Notes under the pieces: model-generated
What the model was told of the DNA's origin: nothing
What the model saw: only the letters and a program-made list of their open reading frames with translations
Databases searched by the model: none
In this document: in pieces, positions 22,627 to 32,144 of the stretch
How the letters are laid out: each line of letters starts with the position of its first letter
How positions within the stretch are numbered: the stretch's first letter is position 1
Position numbers and translations under genes: made by a program
Origin: Labrys monachus
GTDB lineage: Bacteria > Pseudomonadota > Alphaproteobacteria > Rhizobiales > Labraceae
NCBI RefSeq assembly: GCF_030814655.1
Contig: NZ_JAUSVK010000001.1
Location: 6,393,001 to 6,457,000 of the forward strand
Direction: 5' to 3'
Length of the DNA: 64,000 bases

Positions 22627-22634
22627 TGACGGGC

Positions 22635-22662
22635 CTTATACAGCGGCGGGCGCGGGAGTCAA
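22635..22662 (-). promoter_or_regulatory. probable sigma-70 promoter of rplU-rpmA
   Basis: On the minus strand TTGACT (22662-22657) and TATAAG (22640-22635) are separated by 16 bases. This is the best promoter-like sequence upstream of rplU, and it predicts initiation near 22628. Confidence 0.6.
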
Positions 22663-22767
22663 GGAAAGGCGCGGCGGGAATGCGCGCCGGGCTGCGAATT
22701 CCGCGCCTCGGCACGAATAATATCGGCAATGGCGTGTTTTCCCGGCATCCATGCAAGGAGGATCACC

Positions 22768-23373
22768 ATGGCTCACTCTTCATCGACGTTCCGGCGCCGG
22801 CTGACGCTCGGATCATTGTCCGCCGTCCTGTTTCTGTCCGTCGGTGCCGCCTTCGCCGCGGGAGGCGGCGGTGGCGGTGGCGGGGGAAGCGGCGGCGGTG
22901 GCGGCGCCAGCGACGACAAGACCGGCAAGCCCATCACCGACATGACGACCTGCGACAAGGGCTATGTGTGGAGCGTCAAGCGGAAGAAATGCGTCAAGAT
23001 GAAAGCGGACGCCATGCCCGACGACGACATGGCCAATTACGCCTGGGTGCTCACCAAGGCGAAACGCTATGACGAGGCGCTGGAGGTGCTCGACCTGCTG
23101 CACGATCCCGCCACGCCGAAAGCCCTCAATTTCCGCGGCTACGCCACCCGCAAGCTCGGCCGTACCGACGAAGGCATCGGCTATTACCTGAAATCGGTAC
23201 AGCTCGACCCGAACTACGTCCAGGTGCGCGAATATCTCGGCGAAGCCTATGTCATCAAGGGGCGGCGCGATCTCGCCCAGCAGCAGCTCGACACCATCAA
23301 GAAGCTCTGCGGCACGTCCTGCGAGGAATTCGAGGATCTGCAGGCGGCGATGGACGGCAAGGACGAGAGCTGA
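22768..23373 (+). CDS. exported TPR-repeat protein with glycine-rich linker
   Basis: The 201-residue protein has a Sec signal (hydrophobic 14-30, ending AFA-AG), a run of glycines at about 32-46, then a Cys-containing segment (TTCDKGYVWSVKRKKCVKM) and two to three TPR-like helix pairs (ALNFRGYATRKLGRTDEGIGYYLKSVQLDPN). It is probably a periplasmic adaptor. The ATG at 22768 has AAGGAGG just upstream. Function is unknown. Confidence 0.8.
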   Translation: MAHSSSTFRRRLTLGSLSAVLFLSVGAAFAAGGGGGGGGGSGGGGGASDDKTGKPITDMTTCDKGYVWSVKRKKCVKMKADAMPDDDMANYAWVLTKAKRYDEALEVLDLLHDPATPKALNFRGYATRKLGRTDEGIGYYLKSVQLDPNYVQVREYLGEAYVIKGRRDLAQQQLDTIKKLCGTSCEEFEDLQAAMDGKDES

Positions 23374-23519
23374 CGCTTCCCCGGCTCGCCGCTTCCGGCG
23401 GCGGACCGACGCAAAGTACGGGTCCGCCCTGCTCCCGTCCCGACGGGACATGCGGGCCCGGCGGGTGAGGCCTTTCCGGTGTTCGTCGCGGTCGCCGGCG
23501 AGGCCTCACTCCCTCTGCC

Positions 23520-23768
23520 CTACGCTTCCATGCCGAGGGCCTGGAGGTAGAGCTCGAGGATCGCCTCCTCCTCGGCCCGCTCGGCGGCGGGCTTCCTGCG
23601 CAGCGAAATGATCCGGCGCAGGATGGCGACGTCGAAGCCGTTGGACTTCGCCTCGCCATAGACTTCCTTGATGTCGTCGGCGATAGCCTTCTTGTCCTCT
23701 TCGAGCCGCTCGATGCGTTCGATGATGGATTTGAGCTGGTCGGCGGCGACCGATGTTGCGTCCGTCAT
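23520..23768 (-). CDS. gapR: nucleoid-associated protein GapR (DUF2312/UPF0335)
   Basis: The 82-residue coiled-coil protein matches the DUF2312 pattern: [44 protein letters not shown]. In Caulobacter, GapR encircles overtwisted DNA ahead of polymerases and stimulates topoisomerases. The ATG has AGGAG about seven bases upstream. Its neighbours (N-formylglutamate amidohydrolase-like, DUF1036, pyruvate kinase) match a gene order I associate with Hyphomicrobiales. Confidence 0.93.
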   Translation of the reverse strand: MTDATSVAADQLKSIIERIERLEEDKKAIADDIKEVYGEAKSNGFDVAILRRIISLRRKPAAERAEEEAILELYLQALGMEA

Positions 23769-23859
23769 GGGCTACTCCTGCGCTGTTTCGGGCGGGTGTG
23801 GGGGAAAAAAGCGAGTCGGGTCAAGGGGGCGGGGCGGCGGCAGGCAGGCGGCGGCGCGC

Positions 23860-24684
23860 TCAGGCCCGTGCCGCCGGGGGCGGGACGGCAGCCGTGCGCG
23901 ACCCGTAATGTTCGATGCGGCGGATGGTGGGATCGGCCAGGAGCGGCGACAAGGCGAGCGCGAGGCGCGCGCCCCAATCCTCGGCGCCCTCCTGCGTGCC
24001 GATCAGGTCCTGGCGGATTTCGACGAGGGCGTTCGGCAGGCCGCGCAGCGTCGCGTGCTGGTAGAGCGTGTCGCCTTCGAGTGCGCCGTCATAAGGTTCG
24101 TTGTCGCCGACGACGAGGCCGGGATCCCGGCCGAAGGCCTCGATCAGCGGGCGCGCCACCCGCGGGTCGTTGTCCCACAACAGGGTCACGTGCCAGGGTC
24201 TCGGCACGCCGCGCCAGACCGGCGTGAAGGAATGCACGGCGAACAGGATCGGCACCACGTCGCGGGCGAGCCGGTCGTTCACCAGCGCCGCCACCGCCTT
24301 GTGGTAGGGCCGGTAGAACCGCTCGATCCGGCTCAGCACCTCCTCCCGCCCGATGCGGGCATTGCCCGGAACGAGGGCGCCGTCCGACAGGCGCATCACC
24401 AGCGTGGGATCGTCGGCGCCGCGGTTGGGATCGATCAGCAGCCGGGAAAAACGCGTGAGCAGGGCCGGCGCGCGCAGCCTTCGCGCCAGGTCGCGCGTGA
24501 CGGCGGCGGCGCCGATGTCATAGCCGATATGGCGTTCGAGCTGGGAGGGCGGCAGGCCGAGCGTGCCATATTCCGGCGGCAGCGCGTTGGAGGCGTGGTC
24601 GCAGAGCAGGATCAGGCCGGATTCGGCATCCCCCTCCAGCACGTCCAGGGGAGAAAAATCGGTCGAAGCGGATTTGGGCGCCAT
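23860..24684 (-). CDS. N-formylglutamate amidohydrolase-family protein
   Basis: The 274-residue protein has the FGase-family features: CDHASNALPPEYGTLG near the N-terminus, IGYDIGAAAV, and a LLIDPNR segment, with VHSFTP in the middle. Family members release formate from N-formylglutamate in histidine degradation, but no hut genes are here, so the substrate is open. It sits between gapR and the divergent DUF1036 gene. Confidence 0.85.
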   Translation of the reverse strand: MAPKSASTDFSPLDVLEGDAESGLILLCDHASNALPPEYGTLGLPPSQLERHIGYDIGAAAVTRDLARRLRAPALLTRFSRLLIDPNRGADDPTLVMRLSDGALVPGNARIGREEVLSRIERFYRPYHKAVAALVNDRLARDVVPILFAVHSFTPVWRGVPRPWHVTLLWDNDPRVARPLIEAFGRDPGLVVGDNEPYDGALEGDTLYQHATLRGLPNALVEIRQDLIGTQEGAEDWGARLALALSPLLADPTIRRIEHYGSRTAAVPPPAARA

Positions 24685-24942
24685 CGCGGTTCAGTCCGCC
24701 CGGATGCCGCAAACCCGGCCCGGTACGGCGGTGGGCGGGACCATGAAGAAGGAGAAAGTCATGGCGCCGAGCATAGAGAGCGGGCCCGCTACAGGCTAAG
24801 AAAATCTTTCCGGGATGCTTAACGCCCGGTATCCGAGCCTTGCCGCAGGCCGGAAAGCAGACCTGCGGTTGACGAGAAAGCAGTCTTTCTTGCGCTGGAA
24901 CGAGCCTGTATCAAGGTCTCTCTCAGGATCGAATCGGTTCGA

Positions 24943-25605
24943 ATGACGCCGCGCCCCATGTACCGCTTGACGCTTCCGGCCTTGGTGATGGCCTCGCTGC
25001 CGCTGCTCGCCACTCCGGCGCGTGCCGATTTCCGCCTGTGCAACAACACGTCCAGCCGGGTGGGCGTGGCGATCGGCTATCGCGACAAGCAGGGCTGGCT
25101 CACCGAGGGCTGGTGGAACGTCTCGGCCCGCAGCTGCGAGTCCATCCTCAAGGGGCCGCTCGCGGCCCGCTATTATTACGTCTATTCGGTCGACTACGAC
25201 CAGGGCGGGGAGTGGAGCGGGCAGTCCTTCATGTGCACCCGCGACAAGGAATTCACCATTCGCGGTTTCGAGAATTGCCTCGCCCGCGGCTATGACCGCT
25301 CGGGCTTCTTCGAGATCGACACCGGCCAGCAGAAGAGCTGGACCGTGCAGCTGTCCGAACAGGCCCAGAACGGCGCGCGGCCGAAATCGGATGCCCCGCG
25401 CGCGGCGGTGCCTCCGGCCGCGCCGGCGGCGCCGACGCCGACCACCCCCGGCTCCTCGGCGCCGGCTCCGGCCGTCACGTCGCCCAACGCCCCGGCTGCG
25501 GCGACGTCTCCGGCGCAGTCGGCGAGCCCGACCGCCCCATCGGCGCCGGCTTCCGCCGTTCCCGCCCTGCCCACGCCGAAGCCCGCAATACCGCCGACGA
25601 AATAG
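24943..25605 (+). CDS. DUF1036 exported protein with Ala/Pro-rich tail
   Basis: The 220-residue protein has a signal peptide ending near ARA-DF, then the DUF1036 domain (FRLCNNTSSRVGVAIGY through FCLARGYDRSGFFEIDTG-like blocks; about 28-145). A low-complexity Ala/Pro/Thr/Ser tail of about 75 residues follows. The domain function is unknown. The gene lies directly upstream of pyruvate kinase, a linkage common in this order. The 258 bases upstream show no clear gene. Confidence 0.85.
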   Translation: MTPRPMYRLTLPALVMASLPLLATPARADFRLCNNTSSRVGVAIGYRDKQGWLTEGWWNVSARSCESILKGPLAARYYYVYSVDYDQGGEWSGQSFMCTRDKEFTIRGFENCLARGYDRSGFFEIDTGQQKSWTVQLSEQAQNGARPKSDAPRAAVPPAAPAAPTPTTPGSSAPAPAVTSPNAPAAATSPAQSASPTAPSAPASAVPALPTPKPAIPPTK

Positions 25606-25826
25606 CGCAGCGGCGTGGCATTTATGTCACGTTTCTGGCGCTAAAAACGGTTTAGACTGCCAGGCTTCAGACGCGACCCTGACCGGCCGCCTCCTTTCCC
25701 GCCATCGCGACGCAGATCGATCCTGCGAAGCGCCCGGGCGCGGGGGTGCCCGGTGAAATCGCACGGTTGAACCGCCGGGTGGTTGCGCCGAAGCGCCCGC
25801 CCGGGCGCAATGTCGAAATAGAAAGA

Positions 25827-27272
25827 ATGAGCCGCATGCGTCGCCAGCGAAAGGTGAAGATTCTCGCCACACTCGGGCCCGCTTCCTCCTCGAGGGAGAT
25901 GATCGCCAAACTGTTTTCGGCGGGAGCCGATGTATTTCGCATCAATATGAGCCACACCTCGCATGACCGCATGCGCGAGATGGTCGGCATGATCCGCGAC
26001 GTGGAGAAGGAATGCGGCCGCCCGATCGGCATCCTCGTCGATCTCCAGGGGCCGAAGCTGCGGATCGGCGAATTCGCCGAAGGGTCGGTGCAGCTCGTCA
26101 ACGGCGCCAGCTTCGTGCTCGATTCCGATCCCACGCCGGGCGACGTCGGTCGCGTCCAGCTGCCCCATCCGGAAATCCTGTCCGCCCTGCGGCCGGGCCA
26201 TACGCTCCTGCTCGACGACGGCAAGGTGCGGCTGAAGACCACCGAATGCATGGGCACCCGCGCGGTGACGGAAGTGCTGATCGGCGGCAAGATGTCGAAC
26301 CGCAAGGGCGTGTCGCTCCCCGATACCGAAATTCCGGTCTCGGCCATGACGGCCAAGGACCGCGGCGATCTCGACGCCGCGCTCGAGACCGGCGTGGACT
26401 GGATCGCGCTCTCCTTCGTGCAGCGTCCCGAGGACGTCACCGAGGCCCGCAAGATCGCCCGCGGCCGCGCGCTGATCATGTCGAAGATCGAGAAGCCGCA
26501 GGCCATCCAGCGGCTGGAGGAGATCATCGAGGTCTCCGACGCGCTGATGGTCGCCCGCGGCGACCTCGGCGTCGAACTGCCGCTCGAAAAGGTGCCCGGC
26601 CTGCAGAAGCGGATCGTGCGTGGCGCCCGCAAGCTCGGCAAGCCCGTCATCGTGGCGACGCAGATGCTCGAATCGATGATCTCGATCCCGGTGCCGACGC
26701 GCGCCGAGGTCTCGGACGTCGCCACCGCGGTCTATGAGGGCGCCGACGCCGTCATGCTCTCCGCCGAAAGCGCGTCCGGCGCCTATCCCATCGAGGCGGT
26801 GGCGACGATGAACCGCATCGCCGAAGAGGTCGAGCGCGACGCGCTCCATCGCACCATCATCAACGCCCAGCGCAACGAGCCGGAGCAGACCGGCGCCGAC
26901 GCCATCGCCGCGGCGGCGCGGACCGTGTCCGAGACGCTCGACCTCGCGGCGCTGATCGCCTGGACGGCCTCGGGCGCCACGGGCCTGCGCATCGCGCGCG
27001 AACGCGCCGAAAAGCCGCTGCTGACGCTGTCGCCCAACATCTCCACCGGCCGCCGCCTCGCCCTCGTCTGGGGCGTGCATGCGGTGCTGACGGAGGATGC
27101 GAAGGACGTCAACGACATGGTCGAGCGCGGCTGCCGTCATGCCTACAAGGATGGCTTCGCCAGGCCGGGCCAGCGCGTGCTGATCGTCGCCGGCGTGCCG
27201 TTCGGCACGCCCGGAGCGACCAACATGATGCGCATCGCCTTCGTCGGTACCGACGACATCGAAGGCGCGTAG
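25827..27272 (+). CDS. pyk: pyruvate kinase
   Basis: Pyruvate kinase makes pyruvate and ATP from phosphoenolpyruvate. From the ATG at 25827 the protein has 481 residues, normal for the family. The N-terminus has KILATLGPASS and FRINMSH, and the active-site region reads IMSKIEKPQAI, then VARGDLGVELP and the metal-site block DAVMLSAESASGAYP. An earlier in-frame ATG at 25746 would add 27 unconserved residues, so I prefer 25827. An intrinsic terminator follows. Confidence 0.95.
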   Translation: MSRMRRQRKVKILATLGPASSSREMIAKLFSAGADVFRINMSHTSHDRMREMVGMIRDVEKECGRPIGILVDLQGPKLRIGEFAEGSVQLVNGASFVLDSDPTPGDVGRVQLPHPEILSALRPGHTLLLDDGKVRLKTTECMGTRAVTEVLIGGKMSNRKGVSLPDTEIPVSAMTAKDRGDLDAALETGVDWIALSFVQRPEDVTEARKIARGRALIMSKIEKPQAIQRLEEIIEVSDALMVARGDLGVELPLEKVPGLQKRIVRGARKLGKPVIVATQMLESMISIPVPTRAEVSDVATAVYEGADAVMLSAESASGAYPIEAVATMNRIAEEVERDALHRTIINAQRNEPEQTGADAIAAAARTVSETLDLAALIAWTASGATGLRIARERAEKPLLTLSPNISTGRRLALVWGVHAVLTEDAKDVNDMVERGCRHAYKDGFARPGQRVLIVAGVPFGTPGATNMMRIAFVGTDDIEGA

Positions 27273-27293
27273 CATAATCGCACGCCATTCGGA

Positions 27294-27321
27294 GGCGCGG
27301 CGCTGTGCGTCGCGCCTTTTT
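27294..27321 (+). terminator. intrinsic terminator of pyk
   Basis: GGCGCGGCG and CGTCGCGCC arms with a five-base loop are followed by five T. It begins 22 bases after the pyk stop. The rest of the 312-base gap to the next gene contains the palindrome ATTTGCCGGCAAAT (27324-27337) and a second GCCGGCAAAT (27557-27566); I see no gene in it. Confidence 0.8.
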
Positions 27322-27584
27322 CAATTTGCCGGCAAATTATATGCCGGAGATGTCGGCGCGCCGAAACTCCGTTGCGGTGGCGGCTTTCCATCCCCGGGAA
27401 TATCGGCGATATCGCGCCGTTTTCGGCCCTTCCAGCTTACTTTCGGCGACGAGCCACGGAAGGAGGAGAGAGTGCCCGCGTGGAGCGCCGGAGCAGCCGG
27501 GCGCACAAAAGGCCCCTGCAGGCGTGAGGAAGGCCGGTATACTCGCGATATAGTAAGCCGGCAAATCAGATCCCGGCCGTCCCG

Positions 27585-28592
27585 TCAGAAGCCGCTCGCC
27601 CCGAGCGGGTGAAGCAGCGCCTCGGCCTCCGCCGCCACCCGTTCGATCTCCGCCAGCACCGCCGCCTTCGCCGTATAGTGGATCTGGTGGCCGGCGCCGG
27701 CGAGCAGGGTCAGCCGCGCATGGGGGACCATGCGGGACAGCGGCTCGGCATGAATGCCGGTGTGGACGACAGGGTCGGCGGGATCGGCGAGGATCGCCGT
27801 CGGCACGGCAATGTCGCCATAGCGTGGCGCCTGCTGCCGGAGGAAGGCCTTGAGGTCGGCGACGTCCTGGCCGTTCCAGCGGAATTCCTTCGGCCGCAGC
27901 ACCAAGGCGGCGGCGCTCTTGCGGACATAATCCGCCGGTCCGGGATGGGGAACGAACGCCTCGGCCGCCGATTTCGACAGTCCCCAGGCGCCGACGGGCG
28001 TCATCACCGTATGGACGAAGATCCGGCCGAGCACCGGCATGGCCGCCAGGCGGTAATACCAGTTGATGCCGCCGGGCCAGGGATGGGTGGCGCCGGCGAG
28101 GACGACGAGGCCGGCGACCTCCCGGGGATAGTCGAGAGCGAAATGGGCGGCGAGCGAGCCTGCCCAGGAATGGCCCACCACCACGAAGCGCCCGATGCCG
28201 TGCCGGCGCAGCGCCGCCATGATCAGCGCCGCCTGCTGCGCCGGCGAGGCATCGCCCCGCCCGCCCGGCCGGTCACTCCAGCCATGGCCGGGCCGGTCCA
28301 CCGCGATCACGCGCCGGCGCCGGGCGAGATCGGCGCCCAGCGCGTGCACCATGTCGCGCGCATTGGAGGTGGCCCCGTGGAGGAGCAGGATCGGCAGCCG
28401 GTCCGCGTCGGTGGCCCCGAGATCATACAGGTGCAGGCGCCCGCCGGGCACCTCGACGAAGACCCCCTCGGGCGGATTTTCCTCCTCGATCCGGGCGGCG
28501 ATGATCGCGGTCGCCATGATCACCGCGAGGAGATGGACGCCGACGAGGACGAAGAGGAGAAGGAGGAGAACGGTCAATCGCGGCCTGCGCAA
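27585..28592 (-). CDS. membrane-anchored alpha/beta hydrolase
   Basis: The 335-residue protein starts with one N-terminal transmembrane helix (LTVLLLLLFVLVGVHLLAVI) and then has a full alpha/beta hydrolase domain. An HGATSN oxyanion segment is followed by the nucleophile elbow GHSWAG, an acid in ADPADPVV and a histidine in GAGHQIH. The substrate cannot be deduced. It is probably downstream of, but separate from, the TPR gene on the same strand. Confidence 0.85.
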   Translation of the reverse strand: MRRPRLTVLLLLLFVLVGVHLLAVIMATAIIAARIEEENPPEGVFVEVPGGRLHLYDLGATDADRLPILLLHGATSNARDMVHALGADLARRRRVIAVDRPGHGWSDRPGGRGDASPAQQAALIMAALRRHGIGRFVVVGHSWAGSLAAHFALDYPREVAGLVVLAGATHPWPGGINWYYRLAAMPVLGRIFVHTVMTPVGAWGLSKSAAEAFVPHPGPADYVRKSAAALVLRPKEFRWNGQDVADLKAFLRQQAPRYGDIAVPTAILADPADPVVHTGIHAEPLSRMVPHARLTLLAGAGHQIHYTAKAAVLAEIERVAAEAEALLHPLGASGF

Positions 28593-28676
28593 CCAAGAGT
28601 CGGGAGAATGTCGGTGAGCGGAATTGTCCGTCGATGCCGGCTTCGGGCCGGGATCCGGACGGAGCAGGGAGGCGGG

Positions 28677-29243
28677 TCAGATATCGCGTCCCTCGACATC
28701 CGTCCTGAGCTGGTCGAAGGCCTTCCTGGCACCCGGCAGGCGCGGATTGATCGCCAGCGCCTTCTGGAACGCCTCATAGGCGTGCTTCTTGTCGCCGAGA
28801 TCGGAGAGCATGACGCCGAGCCCGCTCCAGGCACCATATTCGCGCGGGTTGCGGCTGAGGGTCTGCGCGATGTCGGCGATCGAACGGGTGTAGTCCTTCT
28901 TGAGGAAATAGGCGGTCGCCCGCTTGTTCCAGGCCTCGGCATAGCCGGGACGCAGATGGATAATGGCGCTCAGCAGCTTGATCGCCGCGTCGGGATTGGA
29001 CGCCTGCAGCGCGGTGAGGGCGCGGTCCATCAGCAGGTCGGCGGTGTCGCTGCCCGATTGCAGTTCGGCGCGCTCGATGGCGATGGCGATGTTGCGGGCC
29101 TCCTTGTCCGACTGGGCCTTGGCAAGCCGGTCGTAGAGGTGGTCCAGCGCCGGATCGGGCCCCGGCCTTCCCTGCGCCATCGTCGAGGCGGGCAGCGCGA
29201 GCAGGCCGATGAGGAACAGATGTGCAAATCTGGCAAATCGCAT
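28677..29243 (-). CDS. exported TPR-repeat protein
   Basis: The 188-residue protein has a signal peptide (RFARFAHLFLIGLLALPASTMAQ) and about three TPR repeats, the clearest being AEAWNKRATAYFLKKDYTRSI and GAWSGLGVMLSDLGDKKHAYEAFQKAL. It probably mediates protein contacts in the periplasm. I chose the ATG at 29243 because the longer frame runs into the rpmJ terminator. Confidence 0.82.
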   Translation of the reverse strand: MRFARFAHLFLIGLLALPASTMAQGRPGPDPALDHLYDRLAKAQSDKEARNIAIAIERAELQSGSDTADLLMDRALTALQASNPDAAIKLLSAIIHLRPGYAEAWNKRATAYFLKKDYTRSIADIAQTLSRNPREYGAWSGLGVMLSDLGDKKHAYEAFQKALAINPRLPGARKAFDQLRTDVEGRDI

Positions 29244-29282
29244 GCGTCGATGGTGCTCCCGGATGACGCGGGATTCAAACAC

Positions 29283-29312
29283 AAAAAACCCGGTCACGTC
29301 ACCGTGACCGGG
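29283..29312 (-). terminator. intrinsic terminator of rpmJ
   Basis: On the minus strand CCCGGTCACG-GTGA-CGTGACCGGG forms a perfect ten-base stem and is followed by six T. It begins 26 bases after the rpmJ stop and is the cleanest terminator in the window. Confidence 0.92.
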
Positions 29313-29337
29313 CTCTATCGCAGGAAAGCGGCGACAA

Positions 29338-29463
29338 TCAGCCCTGGCGGGCCTTGTAGCGCTTCTGGGTCTTGTTGATGATGTAGACGCGGCCTTTGCG
29401 GCGGACCAGCTGGTTGTCGCGATGACGCGTGCGCAGCGACTTGAGCGAATTGCGGATCTTCAT
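29338..29463 (-). CDS. rpmJ: 50S ribosomal protein L36 (YkgO type)
   Basis: This 41-residue basic protein begins [18 protein letters not shown] and contains [20 protein letters not shown]. It lacks the zinc-binding cysteines of the other L36 form, so it is the zinc-independent type usual in alphaproteobacteria. A strong terminator follows, and it appears to be transcribed alone. Confidence 0.95.
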   Translation of the reverse strand: MKIRNSLKSLRTRHRDNQLVRRKGRVYIINKTQKRYKARQG

Positions 29464-29701
29464 GGTTCTCGTGCCTCGACCGGAGCGCGCGAAAATCCGC
29501 TACGGCTCCCAAAATTAAAAGATGGCGGTTTCTAGCGACGAGGCCGGCGGATGTCAACGCCTTCCGCCAAAGGCGGGCGAGAGACATTGGCCGCAGGCCC
29601 TGCCCGATGGGAAGGAACGAAGCGGGCGCAAAGCGCCGCCGATCGCTCTATGCCCCTCCCGCATGATTGGCTATGAGGAACGGCACAAGAGGGAGTGCGG
29701 C

Positions 29702-30337
29702 ATGGCTGACTATCGACTCTACGCCTTCGGCGAGTCCGGCAATTCCTACAAGGCGGCGCTGATGCTCGCCTTGACGGGCAGCGACTGGGAGCGGGTGCCG
29801 GTCGACTATTTCAACGGCCAGACCCGGACCGCCGGCTTCCGCGAGACGGTGAACGAGATGGGAGAGGCACCCGTCCTCCTGCACAAGGGGCGGACCCTCA
29901 CCCAGTCCGGGGTCATCCTGGACTATCTGGCCGCCGAGACCGGGCAGTTCGGGCCGCGCGACGAGGACGAAAGGCGCGAGATCCTGCGCTGGATCCTGTT
30001 CGACAACCACAAGTTCACCAGCTACTACGCGACGCTGCGCTTCCTCGTCGGCCTGCAGAAGAGCGGCGAATCGCCGGTCACGGCGTTCCTGCGCGGCCGG
30101 GCGGCCGGCGCCTTCGCCATCGTCGACAAGCATCTTGCGGGCCGCGACTTCATGGTCGGGGGGCGGCCGACCATCGCCGACATCTCGCTCGCCGGCTATA
30201 TCTTCTTCGATGAGGAAACCGGCATGGCGCTGGCGGATTATCCGCATATCCTGGCCTGGCGCGCGCGCATTGCCGCGCTGCCGGGATGGAAGCCGCCTTA
30301 TGATCTCGTCCCGCCGGCCCTGCCGGCCCGGCATTGA
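29702..30337 (+). CDS. glutathione S-transferase family protein
   Basis: The 211-residue protein has a thioredoxin-like N-terminal domain (YRLYAFGESGNSYKAALMLALTG, then EAPVLL and TQSGVILDYLA, the glutathione-binding region) and a helical C-terminal domain ending with ADISLAGYIFFDE. The ATG at 29702 has GGGAG nine bases upstream. The stop is directly at the start of the zapE frame, so the two are probably co-transcribed. The substrate is unknown. Confidence 0.9.
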   Translation: MADYRLYAFGESGNSYKAALMLALTGSDWERVPVDYFNGQTRTAGFRETVNEMGEAPVLLHKGRTLTQSGVILDYLAAETGQFGPRDEDERREILRWILFDNHKFTSYYATLRFLVGLQKSGESPVTAFLRGRAAGAFAIVDKHLAGRDFMVGGRPTIADISLAGYIFFDEETGMALADYPHILAWRARIAALPGWKPPYDLVPPALPARH

Positions 30338-31548
30338 ATCCACGCCGCCGAACCTCCCGAGTCCCGATCTTGCACGCCCCCGTTTCGCCTTCCCTTCATG
30401 AGCGCTATCTCGCTTTGGCCGCAACCGGCGCCCTGGAGCGCGATACGGCGCAGGAAACGGTGCTCGCCCGGCTGCAGATGCTGCTCGACCGGCTGGGCGA
30501 AGCCCCGTCCGCGTCGAAGCCGGGCGCGCTGGCCCGGCTCTTCGGCCGCGCCAAACCGAAGGCGCCGCCGAAGGGCCTCTATATCTGGGGCGATGTCGGT
30601 CGCGGCAAGACCATGCTGATGGACCTGTTCGGCGCCAGCGTGCCCGAGCGGATCTCGCGGCGCCGGGTGCATTTCAACGCCTTCATGAACGACGTGCACG
30701 AGCGCATCTTCCGCTACCGCAACGAGGTGAAGGCGGGGCGCCGCAAGGGCGACGACCCGATCGGCCCGGTCGCGGCGGCGCTGGCGGCGGAGGCGAGGCT
30801 GCTGTGCTTCGACGAATTCTCGGTGACCGACATCGCCGATGCGATGATCCTCGGGCGGCTGTTCGGCCACCTGTTCGGGCTCGGCGTCATCGTCGTCGCC
30901 ACCTCCAACGTCGTGCCCGCGCGGCTCTATGAAGGCGGACTGAACCGGGCGCTGTTCCTGCCGTTCATCGAGCTCCTCGAGCAGCACATGGATGTGGTGA
31001 AGCTGGAAGCGCGCACGGATTACCGGCTGGAAAAGCTGTCGGGCGGCGAGACCTATCTCCTGGGCACGGGACCCGACGTCCGCGCGCACATGGACGCCAT
31101 CTTCCTCCGCCTCACCGGCCTGCGCGAGGGCGCCAGGCAGGTGCTCGCCGTCAAGGGGCGCGAGCTGGTGGTCCCCCAGGCGGCGATGGGCCTCGCCCGC
31201 TTCTCCTTCGCCGAATTGTGCGAGCAGCCGCGGGGCCCGGCCGATTATCTCGCGCTGGCTGCGCATTTCCACACGCTGATGATCGACGACGTGCCCGTCC
31301 TGAAGCAGGCGCAGCGCGATGCCGCCAAGCGCTTCATCCTGCTGATCGACAGCCTCTACGACCGTGGCGTCAAGCTCGTGATGTCCGCCGAGGCGGAGCC
31401 CGCCGGCCTCTATCCCTATGAGGAGGGCCGGGAGGCCTTCGAGTTCCACCGGACGGTGTCGCGCCTGATCGAAATGCGCTCGGAAGCCTATCTCGCCCAG
31501 CCGCATCAGGCGCCGCCGTCGCGGAAATCGCCCCTGGTGGATACGTGA
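30334..31548 (+). CDS. zapE: cell division protein ZapE (AFG1-like ATPase)
   Basis: ZapE/AFG1 ATPases act at the inner face of the membrane, and ZapE modulates the FtsZ ring. The protein has Walker A GDVGRGKT (86-93 from the first start), HFNAFM, Walker B LLCFDEF, and the conserved TSNVVPARLYEGGLNR block. The frame opens with TTG at 30334 next to the GST stop; a second TTG at 30370 is an equally possible start and I cannot decide between them. Confidence 0.92.
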   Translation: MNPRRRTSRVPILHAPVSPSLHERYLALAATGALERDTAQETVLARLQMLLDRLGEAPSASKPGALARLFGRAKPKAPPKGLYIWGDVGRGKTMLMDLFGASVPERISRRRVHFNAFMNDVHERIFRYRNEVKAGRRKGDDPIGPVAAALAAEARLLCFDEFSVTDIADAMILGRLFGHLFGLGVIVVATSNVVPARLYEGGLNRALFLPFIELLEQHMDVVKLEARTDYRLEKLSGGETYLLGTGPDVRAHMDAIFLRLTGLREGARQVLAVKGRELVVPQAAMGLARFSFAELCEQPRGPADYLALAAHFHTLMIDDVPVLKQAQRDAAKRFILLIDSLYDRGVKLVMSAEAEPAGLYPYEEGREAFEFHRTVSRLIEMRSEAYLAQPHQAPPSRKSPLVDT

Positions 31549-32144
31549 GCAAGTCCGAGCCGACCGGCGCGCGCCTGCTCGACATCGCGACGGACCATGT
31601 GCGCAAGCACGGCCTGCAGCGCACCTCGGTGGTCGCGGTGGCGCGGGACGCGCAGCTCAGCCACGCGGCGGTCTACCGCTATTTCGCCTCCAAGGACGCG
31701 CTGATCGACGCGGTGACCGGCGAATGGCACAAGAGCGTCGAGACCCAGCTCGCCGGCGTCGCCGATGCGCCGGATCCGGCCGACGACAAGCTCGAGCGCA
31801 TGATGCTGCTCCTGGCGCGGCTCTATCGCGAGCGGCTGGACCACGAGCCCAATCTCTTCGCCGCCTGGCTCTCGGCGATCGCCGAGAATCGCGCCGTGGT
31901 GCGCCGGCACCGCCGCCGTATCCGCGGCCTGATCGAGCGCGTGGTGGAGGAGGGGCGGTCGATCGAGCATTTCCGCGCGCGGTCCAACGAGCGCCTGATC
32001 GTCTTCCTCACCGACGCCTTGCACCGCTTCATCGATCCCGTGGCGATTTCCGCCGATCGCGACGCCAACCGGACCGAGCTCGACCAGCGGCTCGCCCGGC
32101 TCCTGCGCGTCGTCATCCGGGCCATGCTGACCGGCAGCGTGTAG
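31545..32144 (+). CDS. TetR-family transcriptional regulator
   Basis: The 199-residue protein has an N-terminal helix-turn-helix (TSVVAVARDAQLSHAAVYRYFASKDALIDAV, about 27-57) and an all-helical ligand-binding domain. Its GTG start overlaps the zapE stop by four bases, so it is translationally coupled to zapE. Its effector and targets are unknown; neighbouring genes do not suggest a detoxification operon. Confidence 0.9.
   Translation: MSKSEPTGARLLDIATDHVRKHGLQRTSVVAVARDAQLSHAAVYRYFASKDALIDAVTGEWHKSVETQLAGVADAPDPADDKLERMMLLLARLYRERLDHEPNLFAAWLSAIAENRAVVRRHRRRIRGLIERVVEEGRSIEHFRARSNERLIVFLTDALHRFIDPVAISADRDANRTELDQRLARLLRVVIRAMLTGSV

Noticed and set aside
27305-27553. 82-codon frame after pyk
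   Set aside because: It begins inside the pyk terminator and has no conserved features.
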